Source: Saprospiraceae bacterium (lineage in GTDB: Bacteria; Bacteroidota; Bacteroidia; Chitinophagales; Saprospiraceae). Taken from it: a stretch of DNA of 64,000 nt. The stretch is taken from assembly GCA_016787525.1 (NCBI GenBank), contig JAEUUP010000047.1, positions 84,639 to 148,638 on the forward strand, in the 5' to 3' direction. The notes under the pieces were generated by a model. It saw only the letters and a list, made by a program, of their open reading frames with translations. It was not told the DNA's origin and did no database searches. Below, one piece after another: positions 26,538 to 35,993 of this stretch. The translations under genes and the position numbers were made by a program. Position 1 is the first letter of the stretch. Every line of letters starts with the position of its first letter.

Positions 26538-29500
26538 TCAATGGCTTTTCACTACTTTTTTTACTACATAACCTTTATCGGTTTCAACTTTTAGGAAATA
26601 CAAACCATTTGGTAGCCCTTGCATACTGAGGGGTGTCCAATTTTGAGCTTTCCCAAGTTTTTGTTGCACTAAGACTTTGCCCTCAATGCTCATCAAACTA
26701 ATGGTAGCGTGTTGTATTTCAGTCAAAATATCCACATTCACTACATCATTTGTCGGATTCGGAAAAACATTGACACCAATAGACGCTGCTACTTCTTTTG
26801 TTGGAATGGTCAAATCGGGTTCGACGATTGTGCCACGCCCTGCTGCTTCTGCAGTCAAATTGTCGCCTTGGCTACTCGTCAGGCGAGCCGTAGATTGGTA
26901 ATTGACCATATCAAAAAATAGTAAATCATCCACAAACCAACCCGTTGAATTGATCGTTGCATTGGACTTGAAGTAAAAACGGACTTGTATCTTTTTTCCG
27001 ACAAAATCTTTTAAATCCACATAAGTTGCTTCAAAACTGTCTTGAACGCCCCAAAAAGCTTGCGTTTTGAATGGATAAGTCAGATAAGTTGGTCCTGTCG
27101 CATTGTTGCGGAACATTTTGCTACTTAGGTCTTGCCAACCTGTATCATTTTCGACATAAGCCTCAAAAATACCCGAATCGTTGCCCCCCTCAGTATTGAA
27201 GCGATGCCAAAACCGTACAACAGGTTGTTTGCCACTAATCAAAATAGGTTGGGTCAAACTAAGCAATTGGTCGGATGTACCTGTGCCATTTGCTGCCATA
27301 ACAGAACGTTTACCAAGAGGTCTTTTTGTGTCTTGCGCTCTTGCCCAAGTGCGTGAGCCTGAGGCGATTAGGCTATCAAAAAGTATCGTTGGGCGTTCAA
27401 AACCTTCAAAAAGCTGTGATTTTGAGGTTTTTGACGCACTGCTACGCAAGCGATATTTGATTTCTAAAGAATCGCCACTGCGCAAACTGTCTATGATGGG
27501 GAATGCCAATTGGTTTGGGAATGTGATTGAAATAGGGCCTGTGGTTGGAGAAATCAAACCAACAAAACTCGCACTATCAGGCACAACATCTCGGATGGCT
27601 AAATTTTTTGCCGTCGTTTTTTTGTAGTTGATAACTTTCAAACTGACATCAAATGTCTCACCTGCATTGATATTGGAGGAGACCGATTTTGTGAATTTTA
27701 AGGCATTTGAGCAAGTGGGCAATACATCAAATGCTTCTACATTGTCTGTCGCACGTGAGCCTAAACCTTGTTTTGCCGAAACACCCATACCCCGACGCGC
27801 AAAAACTTCCCAAATCAGGCATTGGTTTTCACCATTATTATTGGCTCGGTCAGCAGCTAAGATGGCATCGCGTCCGTCTAAGAAGCCTGGGTTGCAAGGC
27901 TGCAACTTCATGCCGTCCATGACCAACTGAATGGCTTTGCCGTTGCCACTCGTACGGTTTGTGATGTCGGCGTTCCAACCGTATTTGTCCACCATTGCCC
28001 AATACAAGTCCCATATCGTGGTTGCCCAAATTTCACCAATGGGGTGTGGTGACGCTTGGTTGAGATAAATATTATTGTAGGTATGTGGATTGATAGTCAT
28101 GTCGGTCGAGTAGGGATAGCGCCGAATGCCGACCCCATTGGTGTTTTGACGCAAAGCAAAATTGCCCATACCTCGCGCCATATTGCCTCTATCACCAGGT
28201 TTGGCACTGGTTATCATAGCAAAAAAATCACTCCATCCTTCACCCATTTGCTCACCTTGAGATAAGCAACTCGAATTGAGAGGGCCGCCTGTCAAACGAG
28301 TCGAAATACCGTGTCCGTATTCGTGGGCAATGATGCCATTGTCAAAATCACCATCTACAAAGTCAACGCCCACAGTATCGGCAGGCGTGCCAAACAGGCG
28401 TACTTGTAGGTCGTTGCCAACGGCTAGTTTGAGGCGGTCGCAATCGGTACTTGACATAATGATAGACGGAATACGCACTTGACGAGCTAATTCATCAATA
28501 GTATCACCGAAAACATTAGGCGTAGTAGTTGAATTATAGCATATGATGACGGCGATTGCGCCACTGTCTTGTGCATTGATGATTTTTCGAGCATAACTGC
28601 AACCCGATAAACTTGTACCTCTATCAATCAAAGCAATTTTGCCAGCCAAATTGACTTTAGATGGGTTACAAGCTCTGGTAGGATTGGCAGTGCCATCGTT
28701 GAATAGTACAACTTGCCCCGAAATAGGTGTGAATGGCAATCGAGGTCCGAACGTTGCCACACCTGTATTGTAAACGCGCACCAAACTTGCTGGTGCAGTG
28801 ACCTCTAAGTGGGGTAGATTGCGACGACTCCATAGATACATTTGCATCCGACCGTTAAGACCATCAACAGGGGGCGAAAAATTAGCGTTGTTGAGCGTAG
28901 GGTCAGGCAATTTGCCCCCATCTTGGGCTTGTGACAGCACATGGTCGTTGCCACGTCCTTGACCTGTATAGTTTTTCTGTTGAAAATTGCCTGCAACTTC
29001 ATCAAAGCCATACCTAAACGAGATGTCGTGCATCATATTCGTCATATAAAAAAGGTTGACAGTTGCTGCATTTTTCACTGAATCGGCTGAAGCAAAAGGA
29101 CTGTAAGGATAGTCAAAAACCAAGTTTTGTCCGCCATTGGGTTCGTCGCCCTGTGACACATTTCGGTTGTATAAATCCAAAAAAGCGTGAGCATTATTAC
29201 CTCTGGTGATGGTAAAATCAGCACCTACTGTTCCTGATGTATCGTGCCACCCATAAGGTGAAGCCAGCACGTCGGCAGGGTCGTCCACCAAAATAGAGTT
29301 GCCATAAAGCGGGCTTTCTGTCGGCAATTTGAACACTCGGTAAGTACCATTTCCTGCCAAAGTGGTTGTTTCAATCATTTTCTGAGGCTCAACACTCGTT
29401 TTACTGAGGGGGTATGAAAAGTGTTCAGGACAATCTGTCTCTTGATTTTTCAAGAAATGTTCGTCGAAAGAACAATGCAATGTGAGGCTTTTCTTATCCA

Positions 29501-30119
29501 AAACTGCCCCCGACATTGCATCAATACGGATTGACCAATGGTCATCACTATTGGTTGCATCTATGTTTATATCCCACACCAAGCGTGATTCTCCAGTTTC
29601 GATATTTGGGAAAAACAGTAATTTAACAGTCATTTTTTGATGAGAAACGCTTTTATCTTCAAAAATAGACTCGTTTTTACTCACTATACTGAGGGGGGTA
29701 TTTTTTTCAGAAAATAATAAACCGACATCACTTGCAGCAATGGATAGGGCTTGGACAGGTGACAGAGTAGGTGCTGTCGCATTGATTTTCAAATTAGGGA
29801 TAAAGCGATTGCCCGCAAAAAGGACTTCGCCCGACGGTAGTACATTGACGTTTACAATGGCATTATAGACTTCGATACCGTTTTTGCGCTGAATCAGAAA
29901 TACATGTGTCAAGCCATTGTGTTGTGTTTCGTAGTTGTACTGAACGGCGACATCGGCAATGTCTGATTCTGTCAAGCCCCAAGATTTTGCCTTGATTTTT
30001 AAGTAATTAAGGGCGATTTCGGTAGCATTTGAATTTTTCTGAGCTTCTATTTCGGTTGAAAGCAGCAGTCCAAATAGCATCAAACCGCAAGAGAAGAAGT
30101 GATGGATGAAGATTTTCAT
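26538..30119 (-). CDS. Secreted M36 (fungalysin) metallopeptidase with PA insert and T9SS domain
   Basis: 1193 residues. Signal peptide (MKIFIHHFFSCGLMLFGLLLS), then an FTP-type propeptide (about 60-240), then the M36 catalytic domain with zinc motif HEYGH at residues 599-603 and the downstream glutamate in GEGWSDFFAM. A protease-associated (PA) domain is inserted before the zinc site (VNLAGKIALIDRGTSLSGCSYARK). After the catalytic part come a beta domain (CSNALKFTKSVSSNINAGE, conserved-repeat/DUF11-like), a MAM- or jelly-roll-like segment, and a T9SS sorting domain (VFPNPTNDVVNVDI to the end). It should be exported to digest proteins outside the cell, feeding the peptide transporter at 7103. 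Four 10-mer copies (26624, 27186, 29402, 29687). Confidence 0.93.
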   Translation of the reverse strand: MKIFIHHFFSCGLMLFGLLLSTEIEAQKNSNATEIALNYLKIKAKSWGLTESDIADVAVQYNYETQHNGLTHVFLIQRKNGIEVYNAIVNVNVLPSGEVLFAGNRFIPNLKINATAPTLSPVQALSIAASDVGLLFSEKNTPLSIVSKNESIFEDKSVSHQKMTVKLLFFPNIETGESRLVWDINIDATNSDDHWSIRIDAMSGAVLDKKSLTLHCSFDEHFLKNQETDCPEHFSYPLSKTSVEPQKMIETTTLAGNGTYRVFKLPTESPLYGNSILVDDPADVLASPYGWHDTSGTVGADFTITRGNNAHAFLDLYNRNVSQGDEPNGGQNLVFDYPYSPFASADSVKNAATVNLFYMTNMMHDISFRYGFDEVAGNFQQKNYTGQGRGNDHVLSQAQDGGKLPDPTLNNANFSPPVDGLNGRMQMYLWSRRNLPHLEVTAPASLVRVYNTGVATFGPRLPFTPISGQVVLFNDGTANPTRACNPSKVNLAGKIALIDRGTSLSGCSYARKIINAQDSGAIAVIICYNSTTTPNVFGDTIDELARQVRIPSIIMSSTDCDRLKLAVGNDLQVRLFGTPADTVGVDFVDGDFDNGIIAHEYGHGISTRLTGGPLNSSCLSQGEQMGEGWSDFFAMITSAKPGDRGNMARGMGNFALRQNTNGVGIRRYPYSTDMTINPHTYNNIYLNQASPHPIGEIWATTIWDLYWAMVDKYGWNADITNRTSGNGKAIQLVMDGMKLQPCNPGFLDGRDAILAADRANNNGENQCLIWEVFARRGMGVSAKQGLGSRATDNVEAFDVLPTCSNALKFTKSVSSNINAGETFDVSLKVINYKKTTAKNLAIRDVVPDSASFVGLISPTTGPISITFPNQLAFPIIDSLRSGDSLEIKYRLRSSASKTSKSQLFEGFERPTILFDSLIASGSRTWARAQDTKRPLGKRSVMAANGTGTSDQLLSLTQPILISGKQPVVRFWHRFNTEGGNDSGIFEAYVENDTGWQDLSSKMFRNNATGPTYLTYPFKTQAFWGVQDSFEATYVDLKDFVGKKIQVRFYFKSNATINSTGWFVDDLLFFDMVNYQSTARLTSSQGDNLTAEAAGRGTIVEPDLTIPTKEVAASIGVNVFPNPTNDVVNVDILTEIQHATISLMSIEGKVLVQQKLGKAQNWTPLSMQGLPNGLYFLKVETDKGYVVKKVVKSH

Positions 30120-30213
30120 TAAAGACGTATTTTTAGGTGATGAATCGGGCTGAAAAATAGATATTTTATTCCGTAATCGTTTGAAATAGGCTTATTTCTT
30201 CGTTAAAAAACCT

Positions 30214-30221
30214 AATTTTGC
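30214..30221 (+). promoter_or_regulatory. Candidate -7 promoter box for prfC
   Basis: TAATTTTG, matching TAnnTTTG, 28 bases before the ATG. The surrounding AAAAAACCTAATTTTGC is identical to the promoter candidate at 35921-35936. Confidence 0.5.
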
Positions 30222-30249
30222 GCCGCAAAAAATAATTTAAGATTCCAAT

Positions 30250-31827
30250 ATGTCATTTATCGAAGAATTAAAACGCCGCCGCACCTTTGGCATCATCAGT
30301 CACCCCGACGCGGGTAAAACGACTTTGACCGAAAAACTCTTACTTTTTGGTGGTGCGATTCAGATTGCAGGCGCAGTTAAGTCAAATAAAATTAAAAAAC
30401 ACGCCACCTCCGATTTTATGGAAATCGAAAAACAAAGAGGTATTTCGGTTGCCACTTCTGTTATGGCGTTTGATTATAATAGTTTAAAAATTAATATTTT
30501 AGATACGCCTGGTCACCAAGACTTTGCTGAAGATACGTATCGTACTTTGACGGCTGTGGACTCGGTCATCGTGGTCGTGGATGTGGCAAAAGGTGTCGAA
30601 TCACAAACTGAGAAATTGGTAGGTGTGTCGCGTATGCGCAATACGCCAATTATTGTTTTTATCAATAAACTCGACCGTGAAGGACAAGATGCTTTCGACC
30701 TATTGGACGAAATCGAGCAAAAATTAGGCTTGCGTGTGCGTCCCCTCAGTTGGCCCATCGGAATGGGTAGCAACTTTCAAGGGGTCTATAATTTGTATGA
30801 GAAAAAACTCAACTTGTTCCGTCCACATGGGAAACAAGACGATGAAGTCATTATTTTTGACGACCTCAATGACCCTGAATTAGATGAAATCATCAATCCT
30901 CGTGCGGCTGCCAAATTGCGCGAAGAAGTGGAAATGATAGAGTCGGTTTATGACCCTTTCGACGCTCAAGCGTATCGAGATGGCAAAATTCAACCCGTTT
31001 TTTTCGGCTCTGCGGTCAATAATTTTGGCGTAAAGGAATTGTTGGATTGTTTTTGTGATATTGCGCCCTCGCCCTTGCCTCGTTTTACGGAGGAACGCAC
31101 GATAGAGCCAGAAGAGCAGAAATTTACAGGCTTTGTCTTCAAAATACATGCAAATATGGATCCCAAACACCGCGACCGCATCGCTTTTGTCCGTATTTGT
31201 AGCGGTAAGTTTGAACGTGGGACGAAGTATTTGCATGTCCGAAACAATAAATTGATGCAATTTTCAAACCCAACATCGTTTATGGCAGCCAAAAAGGAAA
31301 TCGTGGACGAGGCATTCCCTGGCGATATTGTGGGTTTGTATGACAGTGGTAATTTCAAAATTGGCGATACACTTACTGAGGGGGAGGTTTTGCATTTCAA
31401 AGGTATTCCAAGTTTTTCGCCCGAACAATTCCGTTATGTCAACAACACCGACCCATTGAAAACCAAGCAGTTCCAAAAAGGCTTGGAACAGTTGATGGAT
31501 GAAGGCGTGGCACAGTTGTTTACCCGTGATATGAACCAACGCAAAATAGTTGGCACAGTGGGTGCGTTGCAGTTTGAGGTGATTCAGTACCGTATGAAAG
31601 GCGAATATGGGGCAAGTTGCGATTACGAACCTGTCAACTTGCACAAAGCATTTTGGGTTACTTGCGATGATAAAAAGGCATATGATGAGTTTTATGACCG
31701 CCGCCGCCGCGATATGGCAACAGACAAACATGGCAACCCTGTTTTTTTGGCTGAATCGGCTTGGGCTTTGCAAATGGCGCAAGAACAACATCCGAAAGTA
31801 CAATTTCATATAAAATCTGATTTTTAA
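30250..31827 (+). CDS. prfC: Peptide chain release factor 3
   Basis: 525 residues, normal for RF3, the GTPase that removes RF1/RF2 from the ribosome after termination. The G1 loop [13 protein letters not shown], the switch region [26 protein letters not shown] and NKLDREGQD are all present, followed by domain 2 ([22 protein letters not shown]) and the C-terminal domain. RF1, its partner in termination, is encoded at 62321-63388. A hairpin overlapping its stop codon (31795-31839) may limit read-through into the permease gene. The 10-mer at 31374 encodes Thr-Glu-Gly in a loop of domain 2, and a one-mismatch copy lies at 30742. Confidence 0.96.
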   Translation: MSFIEELKRRRTFGIISHPDAGKTTLTEKLLLFGGAIQIAGAVKSNKIKKHATSDFMEIEKQRGISVATSVMAFDYNSLKINILDTPGHQDFAEDTYRTLTAVDSVIVVVDVAKGVESQTEKLVGVSRMRNTPIIVFINKLDREGQDAFDLLDEIEQKLGLRVRPLSWPIGMGSNFQGVYNLYEKKLNLFRPHGKQDDEVIIFDDLNDPELDEIINPRAAAKLREEVEMIESVYDPFDAQAYRDGKIQPVFFGSAVNNFGVKELLDCFCDIAPSPLPRFTEERTIEPEEQKFTGFVFKIHANMDPKHRDRIAFVRICSGKFERGTKYLHVRNNKLMQFSNPTSFMAAKKEIVDEAFPGDIVGLYDSGNFKIGDTLTEGEVLHFKGIPSFSPEQFRYVNNTDPLKTKQFQKGLEQLMDEGVAQLFTRDMNQRKIVGTVGALQFEVIQYRMKGEYGASCDYEPVNLHKAFWVTCDDKKAYDEFYDRRRRDMATDKHGNPVFLAESAWALQMAQEQHPKVQFHIKSDF

Positions 31828-31839
31828 AAATTGTACTTT
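31795..31839 (+). terminator. Hairpin overlapping the end of prfC
   Basis: Twelve-base perfect stem AAAGTACAATTT (31795-31806) with 31828-31839, loop of 21 bases containing the stop codon region, followed by a weak T tract. Confidence 0.5.
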
Positions 31840-31881
31840 TAAGGCGATATTTACCACCTATCATCAACCAATATTAGAGTC

Positions 31882-33003
31882 ATGAATCTGACACAACGCA
31901 ACATTGCAATCGCTGTTTCTCTGCTTATTGCAGGCGCAATTCTTTGGTATTTTAGGGAAATCGTCGCCTATGTCCTCATTGCATGGGTTGTGTCTATGCT
32001 TGGACAACCGCTTATGCGTTTTTTTCACAATCGTGTGCGCATTGGCAAGCGGCGGATACCCCCCTCAGTAGTCGCGGTTTTTGTACTCACTTTTTTTGTA
32101 CTAATTATCTTTTCTTTAGTCTCCATCTTTGTTCCATTGGTTGTTACTCAGGCGAATAATTTGTCACAAATTGACTATAATGCTTTTGCCAATGGTCTGA
32201 AACAACCGATTCAAGAACTGACAGACTGGGGGCATCGTTTTGGCTTGATAAAACCCAAAGAAGACATTGTTGTGGCATTGCAACATTCGTTCTCTGCGTG
32301 GTTTTCGCCCACTTTGGTCAGCGATTTTTTCAGAAATATGCTGATGACAGCGAGCAGTATGGCGATTGGTACGGTATCCGTTTTATTCATTTCTTTTTTC
32401 TTTCTGAAAGAGCGCAATATGTTCACCGAGTTTGTTGCACAACTCGTGCCACGGCAATATGATAGTGGCATTCGGGATGCTGTCAGCGATACAACGACTA
32501 TGTTGTCGCGCTATTTCAGTGGCTTGTTGTTGCAGATGGCTTTTGTTGCGGTGTTTCTCACGGCGGCTCTGTGGATAATGGGGATTCAAAATGCTTTATT
32601 GATTGCTATTTTTGCCGCACTTATTAATATTGTCCCTTATTTGGGTCCTATGATGGGTTGTGCTTTTGCACTTTTGATTACGATTTCATCGAGTTTGCAC
32701 CTTGATTTTTATGAACAAACTGTGCCGATGCTTATCAAAGTGACGGTTTTGTTTGGCTCGATGCAGTTCTTAAACGATTGGATTATTCAGCCTGCTATTT
32801 TTTCTAACCGAGTTGCAGCGCATCCTTTGGAGATTTTTATCATTACTTTGGTTGGTGCAAAAATCGGTGGCATCGGCGGCATGATTCTCGCCATTCCGAC
32901 TTATACAGTCATTCGGATTGTAGCGAGAGAGTTTTTCAATCACATCCGTATTGTCCGAAAAATCACAAGTACGCTCGATGAGGTAGTGCCGAATAATGAT
33001 TGA
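31882..33003 (+). CDS. AI-2E family transporter (PerM/TqsA-type permease)
   Basis: 373 residues with about eight transmembrane helices in the arrangement of the AI-2E transporter family: LLIAGAILWYFREIVAYVLIAW at the N-terminus, a soluble stretch (about 90-150), then VSVLFISFFFLKERNMF, INIVPYLGPMMG and the final pair around GAKIGGIGGMILAIPTYTV. Family members export small molecules, including autoinducer-2 in one case or ions in others; the substrate here is unknown. It starts 54 bases after prfC and is followed by a shared bidirectional terminator. The 10-mer at 32061 encodes Pro-Ser-Val. Confidence 0.85.
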   Translation: MNLTQRNIAIAVSLLIAGAILWYFREIVAYVLIAWVVSMLGQPLMRFFHNRVRIGKRRIPPSVVAVFVLTFFVLIIFSLVSIFVPLVVTQANNLSQIDYNAFANGLKQPIQELTDWGHRFGLIKPKEDIVVALQHSFSAWFSPTLVSDFFRNMLMTASSMAIGTVSVLFISFFFLKERNMFTEFVAQLVPRQYDSGIRDAVSDTTTMLSRYFSGLLLQMAFVAVFLTAALWIMGIQNALLIAIFAALINIVPYLGPMMGCAFALLITISSSLHLDFYEQTVPMLIKVTVLFGSMQFLNDWIIQPAIFSNRVAAHPLEIFIITLVGAKIGGIGGMILAIPTYTVIRIVAREFFNHIRIVRKITSTLDEVVPNND

Positions 33004-33020
33004 ATGGTCAAGCGTGGAAT

Positions 33021-33061
33021 AAAAAAGCGCATAAAACCCAACAGGCTTTATGCGCTTTTTT
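33021..33061. terminator. Bidirectional terminator between convergent genes
   Basis: Fifteen-base perfect stem (33021-33035 with 33047-33061), 11-base loop, A6 on the left and T6 on the right, so it can serve both the permease (+) and the DUF3108 gene (-). Confidence 0.9.
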
Positions 33062-33075
33062 ATTTTAAAAAACTG

Positions 33076-33951
33076 TTATTTTTTGGCACTTAGAGGATAT
33101 TTCAAGCCTTTATAACTTTTCAAAACCACTTTGACCGTTCCAACAGCCACAGGTGATTCGATTTGCAAAGGAATTTTGTTGGCATCATTGGTCGCCCAAA
33201 TTTTCATCTGAGAATTTTCGTTGAAGACATTGCCCGCCACCAATTGAGGCACAAATTTCATGGTTGAATATTTGCCCAAGCCATGAATACTTTTCTCTTC
33301 TTTGCCCATGTAGCGATATTTCAACGGATAAGTTTCTTCGTCGAGCATCACCTTCATCGGATAATCTTGACCTGTTTTGGCATTTGAATAGTCAATCGTG
33401 CGGCTGTAATAGACTGCGCTCAAAATATCGTGCATACAGTCATTCAATTTCACATTGCCGCGTTTGCTGATTGCGTCTTTGGTATCGCCGCGTTCAAATT
33501 GTGCGGAGCGTCCTTTTTGGTCAAACTGCACATGGTCATACAAACGATAGCGATTTTCTTTGACCCAACGAATACTAGTATGTGGCAAAAAAGTGCTTTT
33601 GTCCACATAACTATCCAATTTGTTGTAGGCTTTGTAGAACCATTCGTAGCTCGAATAAGTTTTGCCTTCTGCCGAAAAGTGGTAGCGAGAACCTTCATCG
33701 TCAACCTTGAAAGTCACTTCGCCCGCAGGAATCCAGACAAAATTGATATTGTAGTAAATTTTATAAACCAACTCTTCACCATTCTGAAATGTGTTATTTT
33801 CGAGCGATTGGCAAGTCGCAGGAGCGGCATCTACCGTGTTTTGCGGTTGATACTGAGGGGTATCCAAATGCGGCATAAAAGCCATTGTTGAGCCAAAAGC
33901 CATTAGGAAAAATGATTTTTTAATTGGATTCAGAAGACTTTTTAGTTTCAT
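33076..33951 (-). CDS. DUF3108 domain protein, secreted
   Basis: 291 residues from ATG 33951, with a signal-like N-terminus (SFFLMAFGSTMAFMPHL). The body matches DUF3108: NGEELVYKIYYNINFVWIPAGEVTFKVDDEG, SSYEWFYKAYNKLDSYVD, HTSIRWVKENRYRLYDHVQF and a final lipocalin-like strand set. DUF3108 proteins are periplasmic or outer-membrane associated beta proteins without a firm function. The start overlaps the end of the upstream flippase-like gene by 32 bases, which implies co-transcription and possibly coupling. The 10-mer at 33851 encodes PQY just after the signal segment. Confidence 0.85.
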   Translation of the reverse strand: MKLKSLLNPIKKSFFLMAFGSTMAFMPHLDTPQYQPQNTVDAAPATCQSLENNTFQNGEELVYKIYYNINFVWIPAGEVTFKVDDEGSRYHFSAEGKTYSSYEWFYKAYNKLDSYVDKSTFLPHTSIRWVKENRYRLYDHVQFDQKGRSAQFERGDTKDAISKRGNVKLNDCMHDILSAVYYSRTIDYSNAKTGQDYPMKVMLDEETYPLKYRYMGKEEKSIHGLGKYSTMKFVPQLVAGNVFNENSQMKIWATNDANKIPLQIESPVAVGTVKVVLKSYKGLKYPLSAKK

Positions 33952-34978
33952 TTTCTGATAATTTTTTTTCGTAACCAAGTGATTTCAAAACATTCAATTG
34001 AAGTATAAAAACTAAGCCAATTAACGCAGGAACAATCAAGTTTATTACCCAGAGCGTAAAAGTCGCCGCCAAGATGCTCAGTTCGTTTTCGCTAAACATA
34101 CCCCATATCTTCAAGGCAACTTCGCCACGCGCCAACAAACCCACGATAGGCGGCAAAGGAATCGAAGTTTGCAACAAATAAATCGTCGCTATACACGATG
34201 CCCCCCTCAGTATGCCGACCTCAATGCCAAAAAAACGCAGTATCAAAAAGTACTGTATCGTGTAAATAACATAACGTATAAAAGCCCACAAAAGCGTCTG
34301 CAACAACTCCTCTCTTGTATATTGCCGTAAAACATTGACACTTTTAATAAGTTTTGGAAACCTGTATAAGAGACGGATTTTTTTGAAAACAGGCACGACA
34401 ATTTCGAGGTTTAAGAACATAAATAACAAAATGATAACAAATCCAAGCCCTAAAGCAATGATTCCATCTAATATAAAGGCTTCTACTTTCCATAAAGTCA
34501 GTAGAAAATAAGCGAATCCGAGGAACCCAAAAGTTATCAAAATCAATTGCTGCGCCCAACTCCCGACAAAGGTAGAAAGCACAACTTTGACTGCATTTTT
34601 TGATTTCAAAAATAAAATACGTCCACCAAAATCGCCCACTCGATTAGGCAAAAACAACGAAGTTGTCACACCTGCAAAAACAGCCCGAAACGCTTGCCAG
34701 AAACCAATCGGCTGCACCCTTCTGACCAAATGCCCCCATTTCACTGTTTCAGCCGCCCAATTGAGCGGCATCAGTGCGCAACAACTGTAAAGCCAAAAAG
34801 TGTTATCGCCTTTCAGTTCTGCTAAAAAAAGTCTTTTTATATCTTGGAAATTCTCGCGCTGAAAAACATCGTACCACAATAGAATGCCGAAAAAAAGCGC
34901 GATGACGACTTTTATAAGCCAATTGACATAACGTGGTTGTCGTCTTAGGAAGAGCAATATTTTGTGGTAAGTACGCAA
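33920..34978 (-). CDS. Flippase-like / UPF0104 (YbhN-type) membrane protein
   Basis: 352 residues, about eight transmembrane helices. Diagnostic blocks of the lysylphosphatidylglycerol-synthetase-like membrane family are AAETVKWGHLVRRV, FRAVFAGVTTSLFLPNRVGDFGGRI and IPLPPIVGLLARGEVALKIWG. Relatives flip or move lipid-linked substrates across the inner membrane; no synthetase domain is attached. It precedes and overlaps the DUF3108 gene. The 10-mer at 34203 encodes Leu-Arg-Gly within a hydrophobic helix region. Confidence 0.85.
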   Translation of the reverse strand: MRTYHKILLFLRRQPRYVNWLIKVVIALFFGILLWYDVFQRENFQDIKRLFLAELKGDNTFWLYSCCALMPLNWAAETVKWGHLVRRVQPIGFWQAFRAVFAGVTTSLFLPNRVGDFGGRILFLKSKNAVKVVLSTFVGSWAQQLILITFGFLGFAYFLLTLWKVEAFILDGIIALGLGFVIILLFMFLNLEIVVPVFKKIRLLYRFPKLIKSVNVLRQYTREELLQTLLWAFIRYVIYTIQYFLILRFFGIEVGILRGASCIATIYLLQTSIPLPPIVGLLARGEVALKIWGMFSENELSILAATFTLWVINLIVPALIGLVFILQLNVLKSLGYEKKLSENETKKSSESN

Positions 34979-35065
34979 CGATGATGTTTTGGGCGCAAAA
35001 GTGATTATTTTTTAGGGATTAATTTTCTCATTTATACATGTTTTTGCAAGAAATGGTGTTTTTAC

Positions 35066-35173
35066 TTACTGTTCAAAGGTGTATGATTGGTCATCGTTGA
35101 TTTCTTTTTGTATTTTTTTGAAGTCAAAATCAGTTTTGGGGTTAATGAAAACGGGTTATTGCTAAAGATGGAA
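35066..35173 (-). other. Possible decayed coding tail downstream of the broken lipoprotein
   Basis: In the same frame as the lipoprotein C-terminus, after its TGA and two further stops, there is a protein-like stretch ending NPKTDFDFKKIQKEINDDQS-YTFEQ and a stop at 35066. It may be chance or a remnant; no start codon is available. Confidence 0.25.
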
Positions 35174-35823
35174 TCAAAGCAGATTATAGATAGTACCAAC
35201 TGAGGCAAGCCCACCCAAAGCCTGAAAACTAATAAAACCTTTATCTCGTGAATAAATTTTCACATAGAACTGCCCATCAACAGGCACAGCTTGACGGTTG
35301 TAATAGATAAAGGCTTTGTCGTACAAAATATTGTTAATCAATACATTTTGCGCTCGACCCAAACCCTCCACAGCGCTCGTGATTGCTTAGGCGACCACCA
35401 ACGATTGAGTTCAATGACAGGCTGGTTGGCATCTTTTAGAGAATATTTCGACTTTGAGTAACCCAAAACCATACTATTCACCTCTGTCGTTTGCGGCAAA
35501 GGTTTGACAAATAGACTATCTCCGACAACCTCAAAATAGTAGTAAAAAGTCGCAACTTTCATACTCGTATGCGATTCTGACACCTTGAAGCCATAACTGT
35601 CTTGTGATTCGATGCGCAGAATGAGTGTATCGTTGCCGTTTTTAAAAGTTGTGTCGCTGTCAATCATGTAGTTGCGGGCAGTTAGGAGATTGTAGCGGCT
35701 TTCTTGCCCTACTTGCAGATTTGAAAAACTAATCTTGTTACTGAGGGGTGTCTCAGGTGTGATAACTTGTGTGCATTGTGCAAAGCAAAAACTAAGGATA
35801 GTGAAAAAAAACAGCTTTTTCAT
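35174..35823 (-). pseudogene. Frameshifted lipoprotein gene
   Basis: From ATG 35823 the frame reads a signal with lipoprotein character (MKKLFFFTILSFCFAQC, candidate Cys17) and a beta-rich body, then runs into a stop at 35338 soon after NRWWSPKQS. The adjacent frame resumes with ITSAVEGLGRAQNVLINNIL and continues naturally to a stop at 35174, so a single-base change near 35380-35390 splits one gene of about 215 codons. It could be a real inactivation, programmed slippage (no slippery sequence seen) or an assembly error. The product would be an outer-membrane or periplasmic lipoprotein of unknown family. The 10-mer at 35739 encodes Pro-Leu-Ser near the mature N-terminus. Confidence 0.7.
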
Positions 35824-35905
35824 GGCGTTTCTGATTGATTTAAAAGAAAATTTGTACAAAAAACGAATTCTATGCAACTAAAGACAGTCGTTTCTTTTCA
35901 ATGGG

Positions 35906-35935
35906 TTGGGTGATGGCGCAAAAAACCTAATTTTG
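35906..35935 (+). promoter_or_regulatory. Candidate promoter for the DUF5916 gene
   Basis: TTG (35906-35908), 19 bases, then TAATTTTG (35928-35935): the best match in the window to the Bacteroidetes arrangement TTTG-N19-TAnnTTTG. It lies 58 bases before the ATG; a one-mismatch 10-mer copy (35947) falls in the leader. Confidence 0.6.
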
Positions 35936-35993
35936 CTTTGTAATAGCCCCCGTCAGTATAAAAACGATTTTCCATCAGACTTTTCACCACAAC

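Noticed and set aside
27181..27627. 148-residue + strand reading frame inside the M36 peptidase
   Set aside because: Antisense shadow of a well-supported protein domain order.
31264..31857. 197-residue reverse reading frame opposite prfC
   Set aside because: Complement of conserved RF3 sequence; no recognisable domain.
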